DNA from: Peredibacter starrii
GTDB lineage: Bacteria; Bdellovibrionota; Bacteriovoracia; Bacteriovoracales; Bacteriovoracaceae
DNA: 64,000 nucleotides
Direction: 5' to 3'
Assembly: GCF_034259205.1 (NCBI RefSeq)
Contig: NZ_CP139487.1
Coordinates: forward strand, 2,046,001 to 2,110,000
Part shown: one piece after another, positions 23,433 to 30,888 of the stretch
Position numbering within the stretch: position 1 is the stretch's first letter
Layout of the letters: each line of letters opens with the position of its first letter
Notes under the pieces: generated by a model
The model's input: the letters and a program-made list of their open reading frames with translations, nothing else
What the model was told of the DNA's origin: nothing
Databases searched by the model: none
Made by a program: the position numbers and the translations under genes

Positions 23433-24671
23433 AGGACGAATCTCCTTTCTTTGAGACTTAGGGCGAACATTATTAAGAATCATATGACTATTTATAATGG
23501 CCGGAAGTCTTGAGAAATTTATTTTTAAATCCTGTATTGGAACATGGTAGTCAATTTCCTCAGTTAGACAGTGGAGGGCGACATTCATAAAGCCGATGGT
23601 GATTAATTCTCCGGGACAGCGATGTCCAGTGGCATGGTCACCTCCGCCCTGAGGAATGAAGTCGTATGGATTTTCTGGGCGATCATTAAACCTCTCAGGC
23701 ATAAAATGCTCGGGGTGCTTCCAGATTCTTTCATCGTGATTAGTGCCATAGATATCCAAGAGGACCATTTGGCCCTTGATGAATTCATGATTCCTCCAAA
23801 CAAAATTTTCTCTCGCCCTGGCCGGTATAACAGGGAAAAAGGGATAGAATCGCCTTACTTCCTGAATGAATGAGAATCGATCTTTTTCTGTATTCATTAA
23901 ACGGGCCCTGTCTGGAAACTGATGTAAAGCATGAGCTAGGAAAACGACGTATAGAGAAATCGCCACTGCGGGCCTCAGTGCACTTAAGATTTCCGTGGTG
24001 GCCGCGTTTAAGGGAAGTAATTCACCTCTAAGGTCTCTGAAAAGTGAAAAACGTTTTAGGTAAGAATCACTATATTCACGAGGATGTTTTCTAATGTCCT
24101 CAATGTGTTCACTGATCCATCTTTCAGTTTTCTTTCGCTTAAACCGCGCCTTGAAATAACTCAGATCCTTGGCCCCTGCATAATCAAACATGATGGTTAG
24201 TTCTTTTGCCTTCTCAGGAATTTCGTCCTTACGAAGAGGAATACCAAACCATTCGCAAATGGCCTCAGTATGAATGAGCTGAGCTTCCTCATACAAACTT
24301 ATTTCAGGATTTCCGATCCAGCTTTTGATTCTTCTCTGCCAAATGGCATGAGTCAAATTGAAGAGATCGTCCAAGTTTGATGACTCCATGAAAGGCATGA
24401 ATAATTTCTTTCTGTGTTGATGTTCTCTTTGATCAAGACCTTGCACACCGCCTTTGCCAAAAAGAGTGGCCTTTATCGGTTCTGGTGCGGCCCCTTTTCT
24501 TTCGAGCTTTGTTGAATAAAAAAGCTCTGCAGCAGCTTTACCTTTGAAGCAGGTGGTCCTTTTTAGCATGAGGCGAGTGGTAAAGGTGTCAGTTTTTAAT
24601 TCTCTGCATTTTTTAGAAATGTACAGATATGGGTCTTTCAAAAAAGGTACTGTAATGTCAAAGTTTCTCAT
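23409..24671 (-). CDS. CYP152-type cytochrome P450 fatty-acid peroxygenase
   Basis: CYP152 enzymes use hydrogen peroxide to hydroxylate fatty acids at the alpha or beta carbon, or to decarboxylate them. The haem-ligand region FIPQGGGDHATGHRCPG with Cys352 has the long loop typical of this family, and R233-P234 in ALRPAVAIS corresponds to the Arg-Pro that binds the fatty-acid carboxylate. The ExxR motif is EVRR at 271-274. At the position where the decarboxylase OleT has histidine and P450-BS-beta has glutamine, this protein has Q77 (GGVQGLD), which favours hydroxylation. Length, 420 residues, is normal. The 3' end overlaps the neighbouring gene by 24 bases. Confidence 0.88.
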   Translation of the reverse strand: MRNFDITVPFLKDPYLYISKKCRELKTDTFTTRLMLKRTTCFKGKAAAELFYSTKLERKGAAPEPIKATLFGKGGVQGLDQREHQHRKKLFMPFMESSNLDDLFNLTHAIWQRRIKSWIGNPEISLYEEAQLIHTEAICEWFGIPLRKDEIPEKAKELTIMFDYAGAKDLSYFKARFKRKKTERWISEHIEDIRKHPREYSDSYLKRFSLFRDLRGELLPLNAATTEILSALRPAVAISLYVVFLAHALHQFPDRARLMNTEKDRFSFIQEVRRFYPFFPVIPARARENFVWRNHEFIKGQMVLLDIYGTNHDERIWKHPEHFMPERFNDRPENPYDFIPQGGGDHATGHRCPGELITIGFMNVALHCLTEEIDYHVPIQDLKINFSRLPAIINSHMILNNVRPKSQRKEIRPSMNFFQE

Positions 24672-24717
24672 GCTTGCCCCTTGTAATGGGCAGTGAGGTG
24701 CAAATAGGAGGCCATGA

Positions 24718-25452
24718 ATGCTTCGTTATTTGATTCTTATTTTCTTTTCTTTCCCTGCACTGTCCGATGTGATGAATTTAAATAATGACATGCCGACACA
24801 TCTGGAAGATGCCACTCCTATAGATGAGCATACCTTTGATTTGCAATATAGCTTGGCCCTTGAGAAAGGTGATCAAGATGAATTAAGACATAGACCAAAT
24901 TTCCGTTATGGGATTTCAAAAGATCTCCAATTTGAAACCGAGGCCACCATTTTCTCAGGCGGCAAAGAGGACTACTCAGGTCAAACTGATATGGGTCTTC
25001 TCTACCGTTTGAATCACTCTAAAAATTTAATCCCTGAATTATCCATCTCTCCGGTGGCAATTTTCCCCACCGGTAAGGGGATGGACTCAATGCTCTATTC
25101 TGTACGGATCAATTTGACTACAACTCTCATCGGAACATCAGAAAAACCAGATTTTCAAATTCATTTCAATTATCAATTTGAACATAATGATTCAGCTGAT
25201 GCGATGGAAAGAACTGACCGAAATATTTACACCTTTGGTATGAGTCAGAGGATTCTTGAAGGAACTGCCTTAGTAGTGGATGCCTTTTTAGAAGAGCAGC
25301 ATGAAAAGGGTGAAAATGTTTATCTTATTGAAGCAGGTCTTCATCACAATCTGGGCAATAATTATTTTATAGGTGTGTCTTTTGGGACGGGCCTTGGTTC
25401 ATCTGTGGCAGACTCCCAAGGCCTTCTGGCATTCGAAAAACAATTTGATTAG
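24718..25452 (+). CDS. Probable outer-membrane beta-barrel protein (MetA-pathway/transporter-like)
   Basis: After a short signal peptide (MLRYLILIFFSFPALS) the protein shows amphipathic strands throughout (FDLQYSLALEKG, PNFRYGISKDLQFETEATIF, ELSISPVAIFPTGKGMDS, FQIHFNYQFEH, YLIEAGLHHNLGNN), as in the outer-membrane family once annotated as meta-pathway phenol degradation proteins. Those are believed to be channels, but the function is uncertain. GGAGG lies six bases before the ATG at 24718. It lies 46 bases from the divergent P450 gene, so it might pass lipids or other hydrophobic substrates; this is inference. The 3' end overlaps the convergent SDR gene by four bases. Confidence 0.65.
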   Translation: MLRYLILIFFSFPALSDVMNLNNDMPTHLEDATPIDEHTFDLQYSLALEKGDQDELRHRPNFRYGISKDLQFETEATIFSGGKEDYSGQTDMGLLYRLNHSKNLIPELSISPVAIFPTGKGMDSMLYSVRINLTTTLIGTSEKPDFQIHFNYQFEHNDSADAMERTDRNIYTFGMSQRILEGTALVVDAFLEEQHEKGENVYLIEAGLHHNLGNNYFIGVSFGTGLGSSVADSQGLLAFEKQFD

Positions 25453-26249
25453 TGATAAGCGGAACCAGGCTCGGCCTGTTTCTTATGCAAGATGGCCTTC
25501 ACTTTTTCTGGCAGGAATTTATTTATGACGCCTTCAAGTTTTGTCTTAGCACTTGCCGCATAGACCTCGTCCACTCCGTTCATTAAAGCTTCGTATCCTT
25601 GCTTGGCCACTTCAGATGGTTCATTCTCAAATTTGCCTTCAGCTCCTACTTTGGTATCGAGCAATCCTGCGCGAGCAAAAAAGTTGGTGTTTGTTGCTCC
25701 CGGCATAAGCGTCGTAATACTAATATTTGTTTCTTTTAATTCTTCGCGAAGAGCATTGGCAAAAGATTGCACGAAGGCCTTTGTGGCACCATAAATTGCG
25801 GAATAGGGGGCGGGCATGTCGGAGACGATAGATGAAGTAAAAAGGATTTTGCCGTTATTCTCGAGGAAACCGTTTAAAAATAGCTTGGTTAAGTAAACCG
25901 TACTCACAACATTCAGATTTATCATGTTTACTTCTTCATCTATATCGTTTTCCCTAAATGGCCCACCCAGACCCACACCAGCATTTAATGCAATTATTCC
26001 AATGTCCTTACCTAAAGTTCTTACTTCATCATAAAACTTTTCTATCTCACCCTTACGTGAAAGATCATGTTTATACTCGAATACGTTTTTACCAATCGCC
26101 CTTAACTCCTGGGCCGCATCTTTAATTCGGTCACTATTCGAAACGATAACAATGTCATGGCCATTTTGAGCAAATTGCTTGGCCAGTTCAAAACCAATTC
26201 CAGTAGATGCTCCAGTAATCACTGCTGTCGGTTTTTCGCCACTTTTCAT
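25449..26249 (-). CDS. Short-chain dehydrogenase/reductase (SDR)
   Basis: This NAD(P)-dependent oxidoreductase of the classical SDR family has TGASTGIGFE for cofactor binding, LNAGVG, the catalytic serine in FTSSIVSD and the YGATK motif (Tyr-x-x-x-Lys). A C-terminal tail rich in lysine follows the catalytic domain. Substrate cannot be assigned, though proteins of this subtype often act on acyl or retinol-like substrates. The ATG at 26249 is preferred to the upstream extension because GGAG lies seven bases before it and the family N-terminus begins close to TGAS. It is divergent from the hemerythrin gene. Confidence 0.85.
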   Translation of the reverse strand: MKSGEKPTAVITGASTGIGFELAKQFAQNGHDIVIVSNSDRIKDAAQELRAIGKNVFEYKHDLSRKGEIEKFYDEVRTLGKDIGIIALNAGVGLGGPFRENDIDEEVNMINLNVVSTVYLTKLFLNGFLENNGKILFTSSIVSDMPAPYSAIYGATKAFVQSFANALREELKETNISITTLMPGATNTNFFARAGLLDTKVGAEGKFENEPSEVAKQGYEALMNGVDEVYAASAKTKLEGVINKFLPEKVKAILHKKQAEPGSAYH

Positions 26250-26312
26250 ATGAACTCCAATTGTTTTGGTCCATGAAAAGATTAGCAACTCATGTGCCAT
26301 TTAGTTTTTGGG

Positions 26313-26340
26313 CCTAAATTAAATCTCAATTTGATTTAGG
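26313..26340. repeat. Inverted repeat in the divergent SDR/hemerythrin promoter region
   Basis: CCTAAAT (26313-26319) and ATTTAGG (26334-26340) are perfect inverted repeats with a 14-base spacer, and an inner TAAATC/GATTTA pair overlaps them. It lies midway in the only gap between two divergent genes, where a dimeric regulator could act, but AT-rich palindromes of this length also arise by chance. Confidence 0.35.
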
Positions 26341-26385
26341 TGGCAGAGAATGAACGTAAATCAGATCTTGAACCAGGAGGGGTCT

Positions 26386-26913
26386 ATGGATATTTATACT
26401 TGTCTTCAGAACGATCATAATGAGATCAAGGATCTTCTTGATGAGTTGATTAAATTGGATGATAGAGACAGCTATCGATCTGTGCTGGTTGAGCAGATCA
26501 AAAGTGGGCTTATTCCCCATTCGCGGGCGGAGGAGTCGGTCTTTTACAATGCTATCCGTGCCGTCAATTCGGATAAATCAGATGTCATGCATTCCTATAA
26601 AGAACATATGGAAGCGGAAACTTTACTAAGAACTCTTCAGTTGAAAGATTCAACTGATATGGATTGGAAAGACACTGCCATTAAGTTACGAGAAGCTCTG
26701 ACTCATCATATCCAGGAAGAAGAGGGGAAGATCTTCTCTGAGGCCCGTGGAATTTTTTCAGAAGATGAGGCCAATATGATGGGTGAAGCGTTTGAAAGCT
26801 TGAAGGCCAAAGTTTCCCAAGAAGGCTTCTTAAAAACATCTTTCGATATGGTCGTGAATCTAATGCCTCCACGCTTTATTGAAAAAATGAGAAACCTGCA
26901 AAGCCCTTCTTAA
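26386..26913 (+). CDS. Hemerythrin HHE-domain protein
   Basis: The first 120 residues form a hemerythrin four-helix bundle with the ligand series NDHNEI, IPHSRAEESVFY, YKEHMEAE and ALTHHIQEEEGKIF, which bind a di-iron centre in this family. Such proteins sense or handle oxygen, nitric oxide or iron, or repair iron-sulfur centres. The C-terminal 50 residues are helical and of unknown role. AGGAGGGG immediately before ATG 26386 decides the start over an in-frame ATG at 26350. The stop overlaps the next start (TAATG), coupling it to the membrane protein gene. Confidence 0.88.
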   Translation: MDIYTCLQNDHNEIKDLLDELIKLDDRDSYRSVLVEQIKSGLIPHSRAEESVFYNAIRAVNSDKSDVMHSYKEHMEAETLLRTLQLKDSTDMDWKDTAIKLREALTHHIQEEEGKIFSEARGIFSEDEANMMGEAFESLKAKVSQEGFLKTSFDMVVNLMPPRFIEKMRNLQSPS

Positions 26914-27263
26914 TGCGAACTCTTTTGCTTTTTCAAGGTTCTTATTATTTCTTGACCGCCGTGTGGCCATTAGTTCATTTGCGTTCTTTTGAAATGGTCA
27001 CCGGCGATAAAAAAGACCATTGGCTGGTTTATACTGTTTCTTTAATGATCCTTTCTTCTTCTTTGGTCTTTCTATTCTCTTCACTATATCTCCCTACTAT
27101 TTCCAAGGCCGTTGTCCTTCTATCTGTGACGAATTGTCTTTTCCTCGGTTTTGTTAGCATTTATTTCCCTCTGAAAGGAGTCATTCGAAAAGTGTACCTT
27201 GGGGACGGCCTGTTGGAAGTTCTTATCTTAACAGGAGTTTTGTATGTGGAATTTAGAGAGTGA
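26913..27263 (+). CDS. Small four-helix integral membrane protein, unknown function
   Basis: The 116-residue product has about four hydrophobic segments (near residues 4-22, 38-57, 62-83 and 100-113) and little else; no signature motif is visible. Its start overlaps the hemerythrin stop and its end overlaps the YetF-like gene by 20 bases, which strongly supports it as part of the same operon. A membrane partner for either neighbour is possible. I do not recognise the family. Confidence 0.72.
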   Translation: MRTLLLFQGSYYFLTAVWPLVHLRSFEMVTGDKKDHWLVYTVSLMILSSSLVFLFSSLYLPTISKAVVLLSVTNCLFLGFVSIYFPLKGVIRKVYLGDGLLEVLILTGVLYVEFRE

Positions 27264-27738
27264 ATGGCAGGAGCTGGTTCTTCGGGCCAGTGCTATCTTT
27301 GTTTTTTTATTTATCGTATTTCGAATCTGGGGGAAGAAGCACTTTGGTGAACTCACTCCTTTTGATTTTCTTCTGCTCTTGATTATGAGTGAGGCAGTTC
27401 AAAATGCGCTCATAGATGATGATAAAAGTGTTCCCGCTGGTTTTATTACTGTAGGGACTTTAATGTTTTTAAATATTATTTTAAATAAGTTGGTCTTTCA
27501 TTCGAAGACGGCGGAAAAAATCATTGAAGGTGTTCCTAAGGTCTTAATTAAAAACGGAAAACTTAATCAGAAACTTATGCATAAAGAAACCATTACAGAC
27601 CGGGAATTACATGAGGCACTGAGAATGCAGGGAGTGATGGATGTGGATGAAGTCTTTCAGGCCACATTGGAAGCGAACGGCTCGATTTCAGTCGTTAAGA
27701 AAAAAGACGAGCCACTAATGAAACGATTATTTCACTAA
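27244..27738 (+). CDS. DUF421/YetF-family membrane protein
   Basis: The protein has two to three N-terminal membrane helices, one with FRIWGKKHFGELTPFDFLLLLIMSEAVQNALI, and a cytoplasmic C-terminal domain (EGVPKVLIKNGKL, then EALRMQGV, and VFQATLEANGSISV) that together define DUF421 (YetF-like) proteins. The family is widespread in spore-forming and stress-associated contexts; its biochemical role is poorly known. At 164 residues it is the shorter single-domain form. It overlaps the upstream membrane protein by 20 bases and is followed nine bases later by the SDR gene. Confidence 0.87.
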   Translation: MWNLESEWQELVLRASAIFVFLFIVFRIWGKKHFGELTPFDFLLLLIMSEAVQNALIDDDKSVPAGFITVGTLMFLNIILNKLVFHSKTAEKIIEGVPKVLIKNGKLNQKLMHKETITDRELHEALRMQGVMDVDEVFQATLEANGSISVVKKKDEPLMKRLFH

Positions 27739-27747
27739 GGAGTGATT

Positions 27748-28587
27748 ATGGAGCCTCAAACTCAAGAGCATCAACCAGGAAAAGAACATAAGATGTCTCC
27801 TAAACCAAATTTTATGCCTTTCTACGAGGGCGTACATAAATTTTTAGACCAAGTTGTCCTCATTTCAGGAGGGGATAGCGGAATCGGAAGAGCTGTTTCT
27901 CTCGCCTTTGCCAATGAAGGAGCATCCATTGCTGTGATCTATAAGGATGAGGACAAAGACGCCAACGAGACAAAGGCCATGATCGAGAGTTTTGGATCCA
28001 AATGTCTACTCATCAGAGGAGACATTGGAGAAAAGACCTTTTGTTCAGAAGCTGTTAATAAGACCATCAGTGCGTTTGGAAGAATTGATGTTCTGATTAA
28101 TAATGCGGCCGAGCAGCACGTTGAAGAAGAGTTTACCAAGATTAGTCAGGAGCAACTTTTACAAACTTTCAAAACAAATATTTATTCATACTTCTACTTA
28201 ACTCAGGAAGCGCTTCCACATATTGAGAAGGTGAATGGATGTATTATCAATAATGCCTCTGTGACCGCCTATAAAGGCAATCCTAAGTTGATGGACTATA
28301 GTTCAACTAAGGGGGCCATCGTTTCCTTGACCCGATCTTTGTCACAAAGTTTAGCGGAAAAGAAGGTGAGGGTGAATGCCGTTGCCCCTGGTCCTATATG
28401 GACGCCTCTAATACCGGCCTCTTTCAATGAGAAGCAGGTAGAGGAGTTTGGAAAGGACACCCCCTTAAAAAGGGCCGGACAACCCAATGAAGTTGCTGGA
28501 TGTTTCACGTGGCTTGCCAGTAAAGAGGCCTCGTATATGACCGGGCAAGTACTGCATCCAAACGGCGGAACTATTGTAGATTCATAA
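27748..28587 (+). CDS. SDR-family oxidoreductase (YghA/general-stress-protein-39-like)
   Basis: This SDR has the N-terminal extension with KPNFMPFYEG typical of the YghA/GSP39 branch, then SGGDSGIGRA for cofactor binding, INNAAEQH, the catalytic serine in NNASVTAYKG and YSSTKG (Tyr-x-x-x-Lys). The C-terminus GQVLHPNGG is the usual SDR end. Substrates for this branch are not well defined; stress-induced aldehyde or ketone reduction is likely. AAGGAG is five bases before ATG 27748. It is the last gene of the hemerythrin, membrane protein, YetF operon. Confidence 0.88.
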   Translation: MEPQTQEHQPGKEHKMSPKPNFMPFYEGVHKFLDQVVLISGGDSGIGRAVSLAFANEGASIAVIYKDEDKDANETKAMIESFGSKCLLIRGDIGEKTFCSEAVNKTISAFGRIDVLINNAAEQHVEEEFTKISQEQLLQTFKTNIYSYFYLTQEALPHIEKVNGCIINNASVTAYKGNPKLMDYSSTKGAIVSLTRSLSQSLAEKKVRVNAVAPGPIWTPLIPASFNEKQVEEFGKDTPLKRAGQPNEVAGCFTWLASKEASYMTGQVLHPNGGTIVDS

Positions 28588-28609
28588 GAATTCTGTTGTA
28601 TTTCATCAG

Positions 28610-28645
28610 GTAATCCCTGAACCTATTATTAGGAACGGGGATTAC
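28610..28645 (+). promoter_or_regulatory. Hairpin ending exactly at the start codon of the 28646 gene
   Basis: GTAATCCC (28610-28617) pairs with GGGATTAC (28638-28645); extension through a T-G and a G-C pair gives a ten-pair stem, then a 2x2 A/A loop, then CCTA/TAGG closed by TTAT. The whole 36-base element abuts the ATG and covers the purine-rich ribosome site. An alternative is a promoter whose TATTAT element lies in the loop, in which case the mRNA would start inside the second arm and not fold. Confidence 0.5.
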
Positions 28646-28876
28646 ATGCAATTTAACAAAAACGACTTTCAATCTATCTTTGCCCTCATTTGCTTGGTCA
28701 TATGTTTGATTACCATGATCTCCATTAATTACATGTGGCTGTTTGCGCCTTATGGACAGGCGAGAAATGGTCTTATTAAAATTTTTATTGTTAATGCGCT
28801 CTGTGTGGCGGGAGTGGTCTATAGCAAAAAGACATTAAAAATCGATTTCAGTAAAAAAAATAAACCAAAAAATTAA
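28646..28876 (+). CDS. Small two-helix membrane protein, unknown function
   Basis: The 76-residue protein has two membrane segments (about residues 10-35 and 44-60) and a basic cytoplasmic tail rich in lysine. No family is recognised. It follows the SDR gene by 58 bases. The hairpin immediately upstream covers the likely Shine-Dalgarno sequence (AGGAACGGGG), so its translation may be controlled or transcription may begin close to the ATG. The following 136 bases before the GT9 gene hold no gene; they presumably carry that cluster's promoter, but no clear element stands out. Confidence 0.65.
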   Translation: MQFNKNDFQSIFALICLVICLITMISINYMWLFAPYGQARNGLIKIFIVNALCVAGVVYSKKTLKIDFSKKNKPKN

Positions 28877-29012
28877 AAACATCAGCAAAACAACAAGTCA
28901 CGTTTACAGGTCACATTACCCCGACACTGTTCAAATCCTCAGTTGAAATCACTCACTAAATTTATGGCACTTCAATTGCAAAATCTCGTCTGTCCAATGC
29001 GAGGTTCAAGTT

Positions 29013-29942
29013 ATGAAGATTGTCATTTTGCGTGCGTTGAAATTGGGAGACATGATCTGCTCAATTCCAGCACTGAAGGCCATTCGTACGCACTATCCTG
29101 ATGCTGAAATAAGTTTAGTGTCTTTACCGAGCATGAAAAATCTTTTTGAAAGATATTCTCATCTAATAGATGAGTTTATTCCATTTTCTGGATTTCCCGG
29201 AATGCCTGAATTGAACTTTTCTCCGAATGAAGTCACTAGATTTCTTTCTGACATGCAAGAGCGTGAATTTGATCTGGCCGTTCAGCTTCATGGAAGCGGG
29301 GAAGTCAGTAATGAACTCATAAATCTCTTTGGTGCCAAGAGATGCATTGGATTTCATCAAGGGCCCAAGAATCAGGACTATCTTACTTATCCAAATGACC
29401 TGCATGAGGTCGAAAGATGTCTAGCGCTTTTAGAGATTTTAGAAATTGAAAAACCTGATCCAGAACTTGAATTTCCACTTTCTAAAGAAGACAAAAAAAT
29501 GGTCTTGGACCTGTGCTTACCAAGTAGATATGTTTGCATCCATCCCGGAGCATCAACTGAATCAAAACGCTGGGACAGAATGCTCTTTAGTCGTCTCGCT
29601 GACGAAATTTCTGATAGAGGCACTAAAGTTGTATTCACCGGTTCTTCAAATGAAAGTGAACTTGTTCAAGGCATAATGAAGAGCATGAAGTCGGATGCCT
29701 TTGATGCAGCATCATTAAATCTTCCCATTGGCCCCTTGTCGGCCCTTATTCAGCAAAGCTCAGGCCTTATTTGTAACGATACTGGTGTCTCTCATATAAG
29801 TGCGGCCTTGAAGAAAAAAAGTATTGTTATTTTCACTGAAACCAGCCCGGACCGCTGGGCCCCCTTAGATGGCAACTTACACCGTGCACTTGTCCGCCCC
29901 AGTCTTCAAGAAGTGATTCATTTGATCGGAGAAGTTTTATGA
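29013..29942 (+). CDS. Family 9 glycosyltransferase (heptosyltransferase-like)
   Basis: GT9 enzymes such as WaaC and WaaF transfer heptose from ADP-heptose to lipopolysaccharide core or related acceptors. The N-terminus MKIVILRALKLGDMICSIPALKAI, the mid motif IHPGASTESKRWD and the C-terminal ICNDTGVSHISAAL are the family blocks. The length, 309 residues, is normal. It is the first gene of an eight-gene co-directional cluster and overlaps the next by four bases. The acceptor is unknown; the cluster also encodes a heptose phosphatase, so ADP-heptose is a likely donor. Confidence 0.87.
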   Translation: MKIVILRALKLGDMICSIPALKAIRTHYPDAEISLVSLPSMKNLFERYSHLIDEFIPFSGFPGMPELNFSPNEVTRFLSDMQEREFDLAVQLHGSGEVSNELINLFGAKRCIGFHQGPKNQDYLTYPNDLHEVERCLALLEILEIEKPDPELEFPLSKEDKKMVLDLCLPSRYVCIHPGASTESKRWDRMLFSRLADEISDRGTKVVFTGSSNESELVQGIMKSMKSDAFDAASLNLPIGPLSALIQQSSGLICNDTGVSHISAALKKKSIVIFTETSPDRWAPLDGNLHRALVRPSLQEVIHLIGEVL

Positions 29943-30886
29943 AACGCCTTAAAATCTTCACCTGGCATATTCACGGAAGTTATCTTTATTACCTGTCGCA
30001 TATCCCTCATGACATTTATCTTCCCAAAAGGGAAGACGATGCCCTCGGATATTGCGGAATCACTCCTAGTTATGCCTGGCCCTCTAATCTCCATGAAATA
30101 CCATTCGACGAAGTCAAAAAGCAAAAGTTTGACTGCATCCTATTCCAACATCATGACAATTACTTAATCCACCAACATGAGGTCTTAAGTAAAGAGCAGC
30201 AGGAGCTTCCAAGAATCTATTTGGAGCATGATCCTCCGAGAGAAAATCCGACTAATACCATTCATCCAGTCAATGATCCGGGAACTATGATTGTGCATGT
30301 GACAGACTTCAATCGCTTGATGTGGGACTGCCAGAAATCTCCCACCACTGTGATTGATCATGGTGTAAAAATTCCTGAAGGTGTTCGTTACAACGGAGAT
30401 CTCGAGAAAGGAATCGTAATTGTTAATAACATTGCCAAACGAGGTCGAAGACTTGGTTTGGATATCTACCAAGAGGCATCCAAGGAAGTTGATCTTGATT
30501 TGGTAGGAATGGGGTGGGAAGAGGCCAATGGAATTGGTGAAGTCTCTCATCAGGAACTTCCTCATTTTTGTTCAAGCTATCGATATTTTTTTAATCCTAT
30601 TCGTTATACCAGTCTTGGACTTTCTATATGTGAGGCGATGATGATTGGAATGCCTATCATTGGCCTTGCCACAACTGAACTCGCGACAGTGGTAGAAAAC
30701 AATGTATCGGGTTTTATTTCGACTCGTCCGGAAGAACTCACAATTGCGGCCAAAGAATTGATTAGAAATAAAAGTCTTGCCGAGGATTGGGGAGAGAAGG
30801 CCCGCAGGGCCGCTGTTGAACGCTTTGGAATGGATCGTTTTGTCAGAGATTGGAACAAGACTCTTCATGAAGTCGTAAGGAGCTAA
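29939..30886 (+). CDS. Glycosyltransferase, GT4-like
   Basis: The C-terminal half has the GT-B fold acceptor/donor signature of GT4 enzymes: FFNPIRYTSLGLSICEAMMIGMPIIGL followed by ENNVSGFI. The N-terminal half is less typical (MKRLKIFTWHIHGSYLYYLSH, then CILFQHHDNYL and a DHGV site), so the usual glycine-rich N-terminal loop is absent. The donor and acceptor are unknown. It overlaps the preceding GT9 by four bases and is two bases from the next GT4, so it belongs to the glycan operon. Confidence 0.78.
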   Translation: MKRLKIFTWHIHGSYLYYLSHIPHDIYLPKREDDALGYCGITPSYAWPSNLHEIPFDEVKKQKFDCILFQHHDNYLIHQHEVLSKEQQELPRIYLEHDPPRENPTNTIHPVNDPGTMIVHVTDFNRLMWDCQKSPTTVIDHGVKIPEGVRYNGDLEKGIVIVNNIAKRGRRLGLDIYQEASKEVDLDLVGMGWEEANGIGEVSHQELPHFCSSYRYFFNPIRYTSLGLSICEAMMIGMPIIGLATTELATVVENNVSGFISTRPEELTIAAKELIRNKSLAEDWGEKARRAAVERFGMDRFVRDWNKTLHEVVRS

Positions 30887-30888
30887 TT

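Noticed and set aside
23409-24671. OleT-type fatty-acid decarboxylase
   Set aside because: Glutamine rather than histidine aligns with the OleT catalytic position.
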